From Bosea sp. PAMC 26642 (lineage in GTDB: Bacteria > Pseudomonadota > Alphaproteobacteria > Rhizobiales > Beijerinckiaceae): a DNA stretch of 64,000 nt. Positions within the stretch are counted from its first letter, which is position 1. Each line of letters starts with the position of its first letter. Below, piece by piece: positions 30,678 to 38,755 of this stretch. Under the pieces are notes generated by a model. That model was given only the letters and a program-made list of their open reading frames with translations. It was not told the DNA's origin and made no database searches. The translations under genes were made by a program, and so were the position numbers. Location: positions 1,426,001 through 1,490,000 of the forward strand of contig NZ_CP014301.1 of NCBI RefSeq assembly GCF_001562255.1, given 5' to 3'.

Positions 30678-31442
30678 GCAGCCATGCTGGGTGAAGTCGC
30701 CCGCGCCTCCGGTTACCGGTTGATCATCCGCGACGAGGTCGGCTCCACCATGGAGGAGGCGCGCCGGGCGCTCGACCAGAGCGACGCCGGCAAGCTCTGG
30801 ATAGTCGCCCGAAGCCAGAATTCCGGACGAGGCCGCCATGGCCGGCAATGGGGCTCGCCGCCGGGAAACCTCTATGCCAGCCTGCTGCTGACCGCGCCTT
30901 GCGAGCCGGCGCTCGCCCCCCAACTCGGCTTCGTCGCGGGACTTGCTCTGCATGATGCGGCGGCCCGAATGATCGGCCCGTCAGCGCCGGACCTCGCCCT
31001 GAAATGGCCTAACGACCTGCTGATCGGCCGTGCCAAGACCGCGGGCCTCCTGCTCGAAGGCGAAAGCCGGGGAGCGGTGTTCAGCGTCGTCATCGGCTTT
31101 GGCGTCAACATCGCCTCCTGTCCGCAAGACACGCCCTATCCCGCCGCCTTTTTGAAGGAACACCAGCCGCAGGCCAGCGTCGAGGCCATGCTGGCGGCGC
31201 TCAGCGATGCCTGGGTCGCGCGCCTCGACGCCTGGTCTCAGCCCGGCGGCTTCGGCTCGACGCGCGCCGCCTGGCTTGAGCGCGCCGCCTTTCTCGGTGA
31301 GACCATCACGATCCGGCTCGGCGAGGGGCCGGTCAGTGGTCGCTTCGACGGGCTCGACCCGTCAGGTCGGCTCGAACTGGACACATCCGAAGGCCGCCGC
31401 CTGATCGATGCCGGCGATCTTTATTTTGGCGCATCGACCTGA
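30672..31442 (+). CDS. birA: biotin--[acetyl-CoA-carboxylase] ligase
   Basis: A 256-residue protein that activates biotin with ATP and attaches it to biotin carboxyl carrier proteins. The catalytic motif GRGRHGRQWGSPPGNLYASL, the KWPNDLLIG strand and GFGVNIASCP are visible. It lacks the N-terminal DNA-binding domain of E. coli BirA, so it is a ligase only. Two starts are possible: the ATG at 30672, which lies in the right end of a palindromic repeat, and the ATG at 30684. Neither has a strong ribosome-binding site. Confidence 0.92.
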   Translation: MTAAMLGEVARASGYRLIIRDEVGSTMEEARRALDQSDAGKLWIVARSQNSGRGRHGRQWGSPPGNLYASLLLTAPCEPALAPQLGFVAGLALHDAAARMIGPSAPDLALKWPNDLLIGRAKTAGLLLEGESRGAVFSVVIGFGVNIASCPQDTPYPAAFLKEHQPQASVEAMLAALSDAWVARLDAWSQPGGFGSTRAAWLERAAFLGETITIRLGEGPVSGRFDGLDPSGRLELDTSEGRRLIDAGDLYFGAST

Positions 31443-31566
31443 GCGAACCCGTCCGATGCTGTCCTCGCCTTCGCATCCCGCTATGGAGACCTGCCGCCTC
31501 GCGTGTTAGGGCTCCCGCAACGCCTTCGCGCGCATGCGCTATCCCTTGTCCCAGTCAGGATTTTTC

Positions 31567-33237
31567 GTGACCCGTTCCAGCGACCAGCTCGTCTTCGTTC
31601 CCCTCGGCGGCCTCGGCGAGATCGGCATGAATGCCGCCCTCTACGGTTTCGGCCCGGAAGGCCGTCGCAAATGGATCCTGGTCGATTGCGGGTTGTCCTT
31701 CGCCGGCCCCGAGGCGCCCGGCGTCGATATCGTGCTGCCCGATCTGCGCTACATCATCGAGGAGCGGGCGAACCTGCTGGGCATCGTCATCACCCACGCC
31801 CATGAGGACCATATCGGCGCGCTTGCGGCGCTCTGGCCCTCGCTTCGCGCGCCGGTCTACTGCACCAAATTCGCCGCAGGCCTGCTGGCGACGCGACGCC
31901 TGTCGGAGCCGGGCGCGCCAAAGGTGCCGATGCATGTCGTGGCGCAGGGCGGGCGCGTCACGCTCGGCCCCTTCGACATCGAATTCGTCCCCGTCGCCCA
32001 TTCGATCCCGGAATCGAACGCGCTCGCCATCCGCACTCCGGTCGGCCTTGTCGTCCACACCGGCGACTGGAAGATCGACCCGACGCCGCAGGTCGGACTG
32101 CCGACCGATGAGAAACGCTTGCGCGAACTCGGCGACGAGGGCGTGATCGCCATGATCTGCGACTCGACCAACGTCATGCGCGACGGCACCAGCCCGAGCG
32201 AGGCCGATGTCGCAGCCAAGATCAAGGAACTGGTTCATTCGGCACCGGGCCGTGTCGCCGTCACCACCTTCGCCTCCAACGTCGCCCGCCTGCGCGCCGT
32301 CGCGGAAGCAGCCATGGCCGACCAGCGCGAGGTCGTCGTCGTCGGCCGCGCCATGGACCGCGTCATCGATGTCGCGCGCGAATGCGGCTATCTCGACGGC
32401 ATCCCGGCCTTCCGCTCGGCCGACACCTATGGCTACCTGCCGCGCGACAAGGTCGTGTGCCTGCTCACCGGCAGCCAGGGCGAGCCGCGCGCCGCACTTT
32501 CCCGCATCGCGGGGGACGACCACCCCGAGATTGCTCTGTCTCCGGGCGACCGCGTGATCTTCTCGTCGCGTACCATTCCGGGCAACGAGAAGGCCGTCGG
32601 CAACATCCTGAACGCGCTCGCCCGCGATAACATCGAGATCATCACCGACCGCACCCATCTGGTTCATGTCTCCGGCCACCCGCGCCGCGAGGAGATGGCC
32701 AGGCTCTATGGCTGGCTCAGGCCGAAGATCGCCATCCCGGCCCATGGCGAGGATCTGCATCTTTCCGAGCACGCGACCTTCGCGCGTGGTCTCGGCGTCA
32801 AGACCGTGATGCGCGCCGTCAATGGCGACGTCATCGCGATCACGGCCGACGGTGCCAGCAAGATCGACGAGGTCACCCATGGCAGGCTCTATCAGGACGG
32901 CAACCTGCTGGTGAATTCGCTGGAAAAGACCATCGCTGAACGCCGCAAGCTCTCCTTCGCCGGCATGATCTCGGTTGCGGTCGCGATCGACGAGAAGGGC
33001 GGGCTCGCTGGCGACCCTGAGATCGCGGTGCTCGGCCTGCCGCCGCGTACCCGCGACGGCACGGATTTCGACGAGTACGTCGCCGACGCCGTCTCCGAAC
33101 TGATCGACGGCATCCCCAAGGCGCGCCGGCGTGACCCCGAAGCCCTGCGCAACGCGCTGGAGCGCGGCCTACGCAGCGCCGTCAACGAGGAGTGGGGCAA
33201 GAAGCCGCTGGTGCACGCGCTGGTGATCGAGGTTTAA
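31567..33237 (+). CDS. rnj: ribonuclease J
   Basis: A 556-residue metallo-beta-lactamase/beta-CASP ribonuclease that matures and degrades RNA with 5'-exonuclease and endonuclease activity. The zinc site THAHEDHIG covers residues 76-84, and further metal residues occur in VAHSIPES and HTGDWKID. The C-terminal region has the SGHPRREEM motif of the beta-CASP domain. I chose the GTG at 31567, since AGGA lies seven bases upstream and the length matches rhizobial homologues. An ATG at 31534 would add 11 residues and has no ribosome-binding site. Confidence 0.93.
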   Translation: MTRSSDQLVFVPLGGLGEIGMNAALYGFGPEGRRKWILVDCGLSFAGPEAPGVDIVLPDLRYIIEERANLLGIVITHAHEDHIGALAALWPSLRAPVYCTKFAAGLLATRRLSEPGAPKVPMHVVAQGGRVTLGPFDIEFVPVAHSIPESNALAIRTPVGLVVHTGDWKIDPTPQVGLPTDEKRLRELGDEGVIAMICDSTNVMRDGTSPSEADVAAKIKELVHSAPGRVAVTTFASNVARLRAVAEAAMADQREVVVVGRAMDRVIDVARECGYLDGIPAFRSADTYGYLPRDKVVCLLTGSQGEPRAALSRIAGDDHPEIALSPGDRVIFSSRTIPGNEKAVGNILNALARDNIEIITDRTHLVHVSGHPRREEMARLYGWLRPKIAIPAHGEDLHLSEHATFARGLGVKTVMRAVNGDVIAITADGASKIDEVTHGRLYQDGNLLVNSLEKTIAERRKLSFAGMISVAVAIDEKGGLAGDPEIAVLGLPPRTRDGTDFDEYVADAVSELIDGIPKARRRDPEALRNALERGLRSAVNEEWGKKPLVHALVIEV

Positions 33238-33264
33238 ACTGGCGCACATTGCACGGAGACGCAC

Positions 33265-33373
33265 CGTCATCCCGGACGCAGCGAAGCGGAGATTCGGGAT
33301 CCATCGTAGCGAACGACGTTGTCTTATGATGGATCCCGGATCGGCGCGGCTTCGCCGCTTGTCCGGGATGACG
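33265..33373. repeat. long intergenic palindrome (CGTCATCCCGG family), copy B1
   Basis: A 109-bp inverted repeat bounded by CGTCATCCCGG and CCGGGATGACG, with inner GGGATCCATCGTA and GATGGATCCCGG. The right half is almost identical to that of the copy at 37697-37805. It occupies most of the gap between rnj and mce. Confidence 0.8.
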
Positions 33374-33416
33374 AATTGGTCAGTGCCAGAATGGTAAGCT
33401 CGATGAAGGGGAAGCC

Positions 33417-33821
33417 ATGATCGGACGCCTCAACCACGTCGCCATCGCCGTGAAGGATCTGGCGGCCTCGACGGCACTCTACCGCGACACGCTTGGCGCG
33501 CGGGTCTCGCAGCCGCTGCCGCAGCCGGATCACGGCGTTACGGTCGTCTTCGTCGAACTGCCCAACACCAAGATCGAGCTGCTGGAACCGATGGGACCTG
33601 ATTCCCCGATCGCGAAGTTCCTGGAGCGCAACGCCGACGGCGGAATCCATCACATCTGCTACGAGGTCGACGACATCATCGCCGCGCGCGACAAGCTGAA
33701 GGCCGATGGCGCTCGCGTACTTGGCTCCGGCGAACCGCGGATCGGCGCTCACGGCAAGCCGGTGCTGTTCCTTCACCCGAAGGATTTCTGCGGCACGCTG
33801 GTCGAGCTCGAACAGGCGTGA
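33417..33821 (+). CDS. mce: methylmalonyl-CoA epimerase
   Basis: A 134-residue vicinal-oxygen-chelate protein that interconverts (2R)- and (2S)-methylmalonyl-CoA in propionyl-CoA metabolism. Metal-binding residues are in LNHVAIAV (His), ELPNTKIELLEP (Glu), GGIHHICYEV (His) and FCGTLVELEQ (Glu). A GAAGGGG sequence precedes the ATG. Its stop overlaps a GTG start of the RidA gene. Confidence 0.9.
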   Translation: MIGRLNHVAIAVKDLAASTALYRDTLGARVSQPLPQPDHGVTVVFVELPNTKIELLEPMGPDSPIAKFLERNADGGIHHICYEVDDIIAARDKLKADGARVLGSGEPRIGAHGKPVLFLHPKDFCGTLVELEQA

Positions 33822-34228
33822 ACCCGAATGAGACGCTCATGATCGATTTCTTCGGCCAGCCGGAGGTGGGCTCCTCCCGGCCTTTCAGCGAGGCGACGAG
33901 CGCTGGCGGGCTGATCTTCGTCTCCGGTCAGTCCGCCCCGCATGATCCGGCGCGCGGAGTGTATCGCGGCAACACGCCCGCCGACGAGGTTCGCAACGCG
34001 CTTGAAAAAATCGCCAAAATCCTGATCGAGGCAGGAAGTTCGCTCGATCGCGTCGTCCAGATGACCATGCTGATCACCGATCCGGCCGACTACGCCGCTT
34101 GCAACGCCGAATATGTGAAGCATTTCCCGGCCGGCCTGCCGGCACGGCACACCGCGCGCTTCGGCGTGCCGACCGAAGCCCGCGTCGCCTTTTCCTGCAT
34201 CGCGCTTTCGAATGAGAGCCAGTCATGA
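33818..34228 (+). CDS. RidA/YjgF family protein
   Basis: A 136-residue member of the RidA (reactive intermediate deaminase) superfamily, small trimeric proteins that often hydrolyse enamine/imine intermediates. The core GLIFVSGQSAPHD and the C-terminal EARVAFSCIAL follow the family pattern. The catalytic Arg position of true RidA is not certain, so imine deaminase activity should not be assumed. The start may be the GTG at 33818, overlapping mce, or the ATG at 33839. Its stop overlaps the next ATG. Confidence 0.8.
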   Translation: MNPNETLMIDFFGQPEVGSSRPFSEATSAGGLIFVSGQSAPHDPARGVYRGNTPADEVRNALEKIAKILIEAGSSLDRVVQMTMLITDPADYAACNAEYVKHFPAGLPARHTARFGVPTEARVAFSCIALSNESQS

Positions 34229-34455
34229 CCGTGGCTGGCGGGTTGGCGGTCTACTTCGTGATCTGGTGGACGGTGCTGTTTGCAGTACTGCCCTTCGGCG
34301 TCAGCAGCCAGGCCGACGCCGGCGAGGTAACGCAAGGCACCGAACCGGGCGCGCCGGTTGCGCCGGGTCTCGTCAGGAAGGCACTGATCACGTCCGTGAT
34401 CGCAGCGGCGGTGTTTGCGCTCGTCTGGTATATCTGGGCGACCTTCGACCTGTAG
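34225..34455 (+). CDS. DUF1467 family two-helix membrane protein
   Basis: A 76-residue protein with two transmembrane segments (about residues 4-26 and 51-73) and the family signature WWTVLFAVLPFGV followed by GTEPGAPVAPGLVRKA. DUF1467 proteins are widespread in alphaproteobacteria, often beside mce, and have no established function. Translation is coupled to the RidA gene by an ATGA overlap. Confidence 0.88.
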   Translation: MTVAGGLAVYFVIWWTVLFAVLPFGVSSQADAGEVTQGTEPGAPVAPGLVRKALITSVIAAAVFALVWYIWATFDL

Positions 34456-34482
34456 CCTCGGTCCGCAAAACTGCAAAAAGAA

Positions 34483-34506
34483 AAGGCAGGGCCCGAGCCC
34501 TGCCTT
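34483..34506 (-). terminator. Rho-independent terminator, strongest on the minus strand
   Basis: AAGGCAGGGC and GCCCTGCCTT form a perfect 10-bp stem with a CCGA loop. On the minus strand the stem is followed at once by TTTTCTTTTT, a classical U-tract. On the plus strand the nearest T-run is eight bases away. It can therefore end the mce-RidA-DUF1467 message only weakly, but would terminate a minus-strand transcript well. Confidence 0.75.
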
Positions 34507-34649
34507 GGAAGTCTATTTTTACCGCAGTAAAGGCACGCATCTATTTGTGCGCAACTCATATACTAGGCGGGCGTTTATTCCTCCCAAGACCTGGTCCGCG
34601 GCGCTCAAGTTAGAACCGAGCGTGCCCAGCCCCAAATGATTAGCGGATT

Positions 34650-34665
34650 GTGACAGGCCTGTCAC
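34650..34665. promoter_or_regulatory. 16-bp perfect palindrome upstream of the cyclophilin gene
   Basis: GTGACAGGCCTGTCAC is a perfect palindrome 174 bases before the cyclophilin start at 34839. It could be an operator for that gene or the first hairpin of the minus-strand RNA proposed here. The sequence alone does not decide. Confidence 0.4.
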
Positions 34666-34838
34666 CAGTTTAGGCACGCCAAGCCTCATCTTTTTGCAAA
34701 TTTATTCTCGTTTGCACTTGTGCAGTGCAGCAAACGCCCCGTGTCGCTTCAGCCCGGCCTTGTTCCGGCCAAAGGTTGCCGCTACGACCTCGAAATCGAG
34801 AGATCAGCCGATTATTTCGGCAATCATGGAGAACCTTG

Positions 34839-35384
34839 ATGTTGCGCCCCGCTTTCGTTGCTCTTGCTTTCGCCGCCTCGCTCGGCGCCGCGCACGCCCA
34901 GGCCCCGGATCCCAACAACACGCTGGTGCTCGAGACCAAGGATGGGAAGGTGACGATTCGCCTGCGCCCCGATCTCGCGCCCAAACACGTCGCGCAGATC
35001 AAGACGCTGGCGAAGCAGGGCTTTTATGACGGCATCGTCTTCCACCGCGTCATCGACGGCTTCATGGCCCAGACCGGCGATCCGACCGGCACGGGCACCG
35101 GCAAGTCGGAGCTTCCGAACCTTCCGGCCGAATTCACGCCGACACCCTACAAGGTCGGCTCGGTCGGCATGGCGCGCTCACAGTCGCCCGATTCCGCCAA
35201 TTCGCAGTTCTTCATCTGCTTCGAAGGCTGCGGGCCGCTGACCGGCCAGTACACCCTGTTCGGCGAAGTCGTCTCCGGCATGGATGCCGTCCGCAAGATC
35301 AAGAAGGGCAGTTCGGCCGCCAACGGCCAGGTGACCTCGCCTGACAAGATCGTCCGTATGCGCCTGCTGGCGGACGCAAAGTAA
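34839..35384 (+). CDS. periplasmic cyclophilin-type peptidyl-prolyl isomerase
   Basis: A 181-residue protein that catalyses cis-trans isomerisation of prolyl bonds. Residues 1-20 form a signal peptide ending AHA before QAP, so it acts in the periplasm. The cyclophilin core shows the catalytic FHRVIDGFMAQTGDPTGTGT, then NSQFFICF. The ATG at 34839 follows GGAGAACCTT and gives a proper signal peptide. A paralogue without signal peptide lies 664 bases downstream and shares long identical stretches, consistent with a local duplication. Confidence 0.9.
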   Translation: MLRPAFVALAFAASLGAAHAQAPDPNNTLVLETKDGKVTIRLRPDLAPKHVAQIKTLAKQGFYDGIVFHRVIDGFMAQTGDPTGTGTGKSELPNLPAEFTPTPYKVGSVGMARSQSPDSANSQFFICFEGCGPLTGQYTLFGEVVSGMDAVRKIKKGSSAANGQVTSPDKIVRMRLLADAK

Positions 35385-35407
35385 ACCGAACGGGGAGGGC
35401 CGGGAGG

Positions 35408-36049
35408 ATGATGCGCACGGCTCTCGCTTGTCTGGCCTTGATGCTGCCTCTTGGAGCCGCCGTCGCTCAGGAGACGCGCGATCTCGGTCTGCCGCCGCAG
35501 TCGGGTTCGCAATATCCCGTGCTGCCGCCGCAATCAGGCTCGCAGAACCCGGTCCTGCCTCCGCAGTCGGGCCAGCGCTATGTGCCCGGTGTCGGCGGCC
35601 AATTCAGCGGCGACGACATTCCCGGCAGCGAGCAGCGGCCGGGTCAGTCGCCGCGACGGTCGGGCAGCGGCGAGATCGGCGTTGCGGGCTCGCTTGCGCC
35701 TTCGACGCAAGCCTTCGCGGGCGAGGAACTCGATCGCCTCGCCGATATCGCTCCTGCTTTACGCCGGTGCTGGCAGCCGCCCGAAATCGATGGCCCCAAC
35801 GCCGGCGCGATGGCGACCGTCCGCTTCAGCCTGCGTCGCGACGGTACGCTCTTCGGCCAGCCCCGCGTCACCTGGGAAGCCACGCGCACCGAGCCGGATC
35901 TGCGTCAGCGCTTCACCGACTCGGTCGTCGCCGCCGTTCGCGGTTGCACACCGATGAGGTTGTCGCCGCAGCTCGGAGCGAGTATCGCGGGGCGACCTTT
36001 CACCATCCGCTTCCACGGCCGCGCGCCGTCCAACGAAAAGGCAATCTGA
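35408..36049 (+). CDS. secreted protein with LPPQSG repeats and a TonB-C-like domain
   Basis: A 213-residue exported protein. A signal peptide (about residues 1-20) precedes three tandem copies of an LPPQSGSQ-type repeat with about 14-residue spacing (about 27-60). A Gly/Ser-rich linker follows, then a C-terminal domain (about 105-205) whose pattern MATVRFSLRRDGTLFGQPRV resembles TonB/TolA C-terminal folds, with a cysteine pair at LRRCWQPP and VRGCTPM. I do not recognise a named family. It lies between two cyclophilin genes, and its stop overlaps the second one (TGATG). ATG codons at 35408 and 35411 are both possible after GGGAGG. Confidence 0.7.
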   Translation: MMRTALACLALMLPLGAAVAQETRDLGLPPQSGSQYPVLPPQSGSQNPVLPPQSGQRYVPGVGGQFSGDDIPGSEQRPGQSPRRSGSGEIGVAGSLAPSTQAFAGEELDRLADIAPALRRCWQPPEIDGPNAGAMATVRFSLRRDGTLFGQPRVTWEATRTEPDLRQRFTDSVVAAVRGCTPMRLSPQLGASIAGRPFTIRFHGRAPSNEKAI

Positions 36050-36519
36050 TGTCTCTCGATCCCGAAAACACCCTCGTTATGGAAACCACCAAGGGGAAGG
36101 TGGTCATCAAGCTGCGCCCCGATCTCGCCCCCGGCCATGTCGAGCGCCTCAAGACCCTGTCGCGCCAGGGCTTCTATGACGGCATCGTCTTCCATCGCGT
36201 CATCGACGGCTTCATGGCGCAGGTCGGCTGCCCGCAGGGCACCGGCACCGGCGGCTCGGATCTGCCCGACCTCAAGGCCGAGTTCAATGCGGAGCCGCAC
36301 GTCCGCGGTATTTGCTCGATGGCCCGCTCGTCGAACCCCAACTCGGCCAACAGCCAGTTCTTCATCGTCTTCGACGACGCCCGCTTCCTCGATAAGCAGT
36401 ACACCGCCTGGGGCGAAGTCGTCGAAGGCATGGAGAACGTCGACAGGATCAAGCGCGGCGAGCCGGTGCGCGAGCCCGATTCGATCGTCTCGATGAAGGT
36501 GATGGCGGACGTCGCCTGA
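36049..36519 (+). CDS. cytoplasmic cyclophilin-type peptidyl-prolyl isomerase
   Basis: A 156-residue cyclophilin without a signal peptide, so presumably cytosolic. The core FHRVIDGFMAQVGCPQGTGTG and NSQFFIVFDD are family hallmarks. Its ATG overlaps the stop of the secreted repeat protein, so the three genes are probably one transcript. High similarity to the periplasmic cyclophilin upstream, at both protein and DNA level, suggests duplication followed by loss or gain of the export signal. Confidence 0.92.
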   Translation: MSLDPENTLVMETTKGKVVIKLRPDLAPGHVERLKTLSRQGFYDGIVFHRVIDGFMAQVGCPQGTGTGGSDLPDLKAEFNAEPHVRGICSMARSSNPNSANSQFFIVFDDARFLDKQYTAWGEVVEGMENVDRIKRGEPVREPDSIVSMKVMADVA

Positions 36520-36542
36520 GCCGTCGTGCGGCCTGATTGCAA

Positions 36543-37634
36543 ATGAACATCGGGCTTTTCGATTTCGATCTCCCCGAAGCCCGCATCGCGCTGAGGCCAG
36601 CAAGCCCGCGCGATGCGGCGCGCCTGCTCGTCGTCAGGCCAGATGCCGCCGAGCCCTGCGAGGATCGCAGCATCGGCGATCTCGTCCGCCTGCTCCGGCC
36701 GGGCGATGCGCTGGTGCTCAACGATACCCGCGTCATTCCCTCGCGACTCCATGGCCGCCGTCATCGCGGCGACGTCTCGGCCCGCGTCGAAATCATGTTG
36801 CACAAGCGCCAAAGCGGCGATCGCTGGCTCGCCTTCGCTCGTCCGGCCAAAAAACTTGCCCTCGGCGAGACGATCCTCTTCGGCAGCGACGCCGCTTCCA
36901 ATACCTGCGAACTCGGCCGCCTCGAAGCCGAAGTCGTGGCGAAAGGCGAGGGCGGCGAGGTCGAGCTTCGCTTTGCGCTCGCCGGCCCGGCGCTCGACGA
37001 GGCTATCGCCCGGCTCGGCGAATTGCCGCTGCCGCCCTATATCGCCGGCCGGCGCAAGACCGACGCGGCCGATGCCGCCGACTACCAGACGATGTATGCC
37101 CGCCACGACGGCGCCGTCGCCGCGCCCACCGCAGGCCTGCATTTCACGCCCGAACTGATCGCCGCGCTCGATGCCGGCGGGATTTCACGCCATCTCGTGA
37201 CCCTGCATGTCGGGGCGGGCACGTTTCTTCCAATGAAGGCCGAAGACACGCGCGACCACCATATGCATTCCGAATGGGGGCAGGTCTCCCCCGTCACGGC
37301 CGCAGCGCTCAACGCGGTCAGAGCCAATGGCGGCCGCATCGTCGCGGTCGGGACCACCTCGCTGCGTCTGCTCGAAAGCGCCGCGAGCGAGGACGGAACC
37401 ATAGCCCCCTTCAGCGGCGACACGGCGATCTTCATCACCCCGGGCTATCGCTTCCGCGCCGTCGACATGCTGCTGACGAATTTCCACCTGCCGCGCTCGA
37501 CGCTCTTCATGCTCGTCAGCGCCTTCTGCGGCCTCGACATCATGAAACGCGCCTATGCCCATGCGATCGCGAAGGAATACCGGTTTTATTCCTATGGCGA
37601 CGCAAGCCTACTGCATCGGGCACCGCAGGAGTAG
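36543..37634 (+). CDS. queA: S-adenosylmethionine:tRNA ribosyltransferase-isomerase
   Basis: A 363-residue enzyme that transfers the ribosyl part of S-adenosylmethionine to 7-aminomethyl-7-deazaguanine in tRNA, forming epoxyqueuosine. Family segments are the N-terminal [45 protein letters not shown] and the C-terminal [10 protein letters not shown]. The ATG at 36543 gives a length close to the 356 residues of E. coli QueA. The partner gene tgt, often next to it, is not in this window. Confidence 0.95.
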   Translation: MNIGLFDFDLPEARIALRPASPRDAARLLVVRPDAAEPCEDRSIGDLVRLLRPGDALVLNDTRVIPSRLHGRRHRGDVSARVEIMLHKRQSGDRWLAFARPAKKLALGETILFGSDAASNTCELGRLEAEVVAKGEGGEVELRFALAGPALDEAIARLGELPLPPYIAGRRKTDAADAADYQTMYARHDGAVAAPTAGLHFTPELIAALDAGGISRHLVTLHVGAGTFLPMKAEDTRDHHMHSEWGQVSPVTAAALNAVRANGGRIVAVGTTSLRLLESAASEDGTIAPFSGDTAIFITPGYRFRAVDMLLTNFHLPRSTLFMLVSAFCGLDIMKRAYAHAIAKEYRFYSYGDASLLHRAPQE

Positions 37635-37696
37635 TCCAGATACTGGACATCGATGTCCACGCCTGCGTGGTTCTATTCGCCACCGCCACAACACCG

Positions 37697-37805
37697 CGTC
37701 ATCCCGGACGGAGCGAAGCGGAGATCCGGGATCCATCGTAAGGCGCCGCGGTGCTCGATGATGGATCCCGGATCGGCGCGGCTTCGCCGCTTGTCCGGGA
37801 TGACG
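37697..37805. repeat. long intergenic palindrome (CGTCATCCCGG family), copy B2
   Basis: A 109-bp inverted repeat bounded by CGTCATCCCGG and CCGGGATGACG, near-identical over its right half to the copy at 33265-33373. It lies in the 303-bp gap between queA and the YfgM-like gene. The remaining parts of that gap show no gene; a promoter for the downstream gene should lie between 37806 and 37937. Confidence 0.8.
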
Positions 37806-37937
37806 GAGCGTTTGCCGGCGGAACGGAGCTGCTTGCTCTAAGCGAGGTGGTCGAAACGGTTCGCAAGCTGCTGTTCCGGCTCGCAATCCCGCCACGAAAA
37901 TGCTACCGCGCACGACAACAGGGAAACCCGACGGGCC

Positions 37938-38600
37938 ATGGCCGATATTTTTCGTGAGATCGACGAGGAGGTGCGCCGCGACAAGGCGGCCGCCATCTGG
38001 AGCAAATACGGCAGCGTCTTCATCGCGCTCGCAGTGATCGCGGTCGCCGCCGTCGCCGGCTGGCAGTACTGGCAGCATCGCGAGGCACAGGCCTCCCAGG
38101 CCGTTGGTGCCAAGCTCGAGGCGGCCCTGAAACTCTCCCGCGACGGCAATGGCGAGCAGGCCGAGGCTAGCCTCAAGGACCTCGCTGCGACCGCACCGGC
38201 CGGCTATCGCCAGATCGCCCGCTTCCGCCTTGCAGCTGAAACAGCCAAGCGCGACGCCGCTGCCGGCGCTGCCGAATTCGACGCGCTGGCCAACGATGGC
38301 GGGTTGGAACAGCTCTACCGCGATCTCGCCCGCCTGCGCGCCGGCATGCTGCGGGTAGACCTGCTGCCCTATGCGGAGGTCCGCACCGCTATGGAGCCGC
38401 TGACCATACCGCAGGGCGCCTGGCGCCATTCGGCCCGGGAGTTCCTCGGCATCGCCGCGCTCAAGGCCAACCTGTTCGAAGATGCCGGCCGCTGGTTCGA
38501 CGCCATCGTCACCGACCCGCAGGCGCCGCAGGTGCTGCGGCAACGTACCGACCTCTATCTCGCGCTGGTGCGCGGCGGCCCGGTCGAGACGAAGAACTAG
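37938..38600 (+). CDS. YfgM-like tetratricopeptide membrane protein
   Basis: A 220-residue protein anchored by one N-terminal transmembrane helix (about residues 25-44), with a periplasmic TPR-like helical domain. The N-terminal [17 protein letters not shown] is characteristic of the YfgM/DUF2133 group encoded just before der. In E. coli YfgM associates with the Sec translocon and periplasmic chaperones. The position directly upstream of der here supports the assignment. Confidence 0.8.
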   Translation: MADIFREIDEEVRRDKAAAIWSKYGSVFIALAVIAVAAVAGWQYWQHREAQASQAVGAKLEAALKLSRDGNGEQAEASLKDLAATAPAGYRQIARFRLAAETAKRDAAAGAAEFDALANDGGLEQLYRDLARLRAGMLRVDLLPYAEVRTAMEPLTIPQGAWRHSAREFLGIAALKANLFEDAGRWFDAIVTDPQAPQVLRQRTDLYLALVRGGPVETKN

Positions 38601-38604
38601 GTCC

Positions 38605-38725
38605 TGTCATTCCGGGACATCGCGGAGCGATGGACCCTGAACCCGTGACTGGCTGCAGCCGCCCGACGCGGCCGGCATACAGTCGCGGGTTCCGGGTTCG
38701 ACCTTTCGGCCGCCCCGGAATGACG
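38605..38725. repeat. long intergenic palindrome (TGTCATTCCGGG family), copy A2
   Basis: A 121-bp inverted repeat bounded by TGTCATTCCGGG and CCCCGGAATGACG, with a degenerate middle including GCGGGTTCCGGGTTCG. It lies between the YfgM-like gene and der. Its arms are less well matched than those of the relatives at 30548 and 44838. Confidence 0.7.
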
Positions 38726-38755
38726 AAGGGGCTGTGCTGTTGTATTGGAACGAAC

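Larger units (their letters stand above)
34475..34690 (-). ncRNA. candidate structured small RNA upstream of the terminator
   Basis: This gap has no coding frame of note, yet a strong terminator faces left, implying a minus-strand transcript of roughly 200 bases. The inferred RNA has several hairpins: GTGACA-GGCC-TGTCAC near its 5' end, CGCTC-N11-GAGCG, TTTAC-TGCG-GTAAA, then the terminator. A longer pairing GCGTGCC with GGCACGC would close the first domain. A loose promoter could lie at 34700-34735. I did not recognise SRP RNA, tmRNA or RNase P motifs, and a 6S-like RNA cannot be excluded. Ends are approximate. Confidence 0.35.

Noticed and set aside
31534..31566. Upstream ATG start for RNase J
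   Set aside because: No ribosome-binding site there, and the added 11 residues do not look like the family N-terminus; the GTG at 31567 has AGGA at good distance.
34475..34690. Assignment of the structured gap to SRP RNA, tmRNA or RNase P RNA
   Set aside because: The SRP GGTCAGGTCCGGAAGG-type core, a tmRNA T-loop with tag frame and RNase P conserved blocks were not found, so no family name is given.
35488..35590. Short tandem DNA repeat as a non-coding satellite
   Set aside because: The repeat keeps the reading frame and encodes LPPQSG units in an exported protein with a signal peptide, so it is coding.
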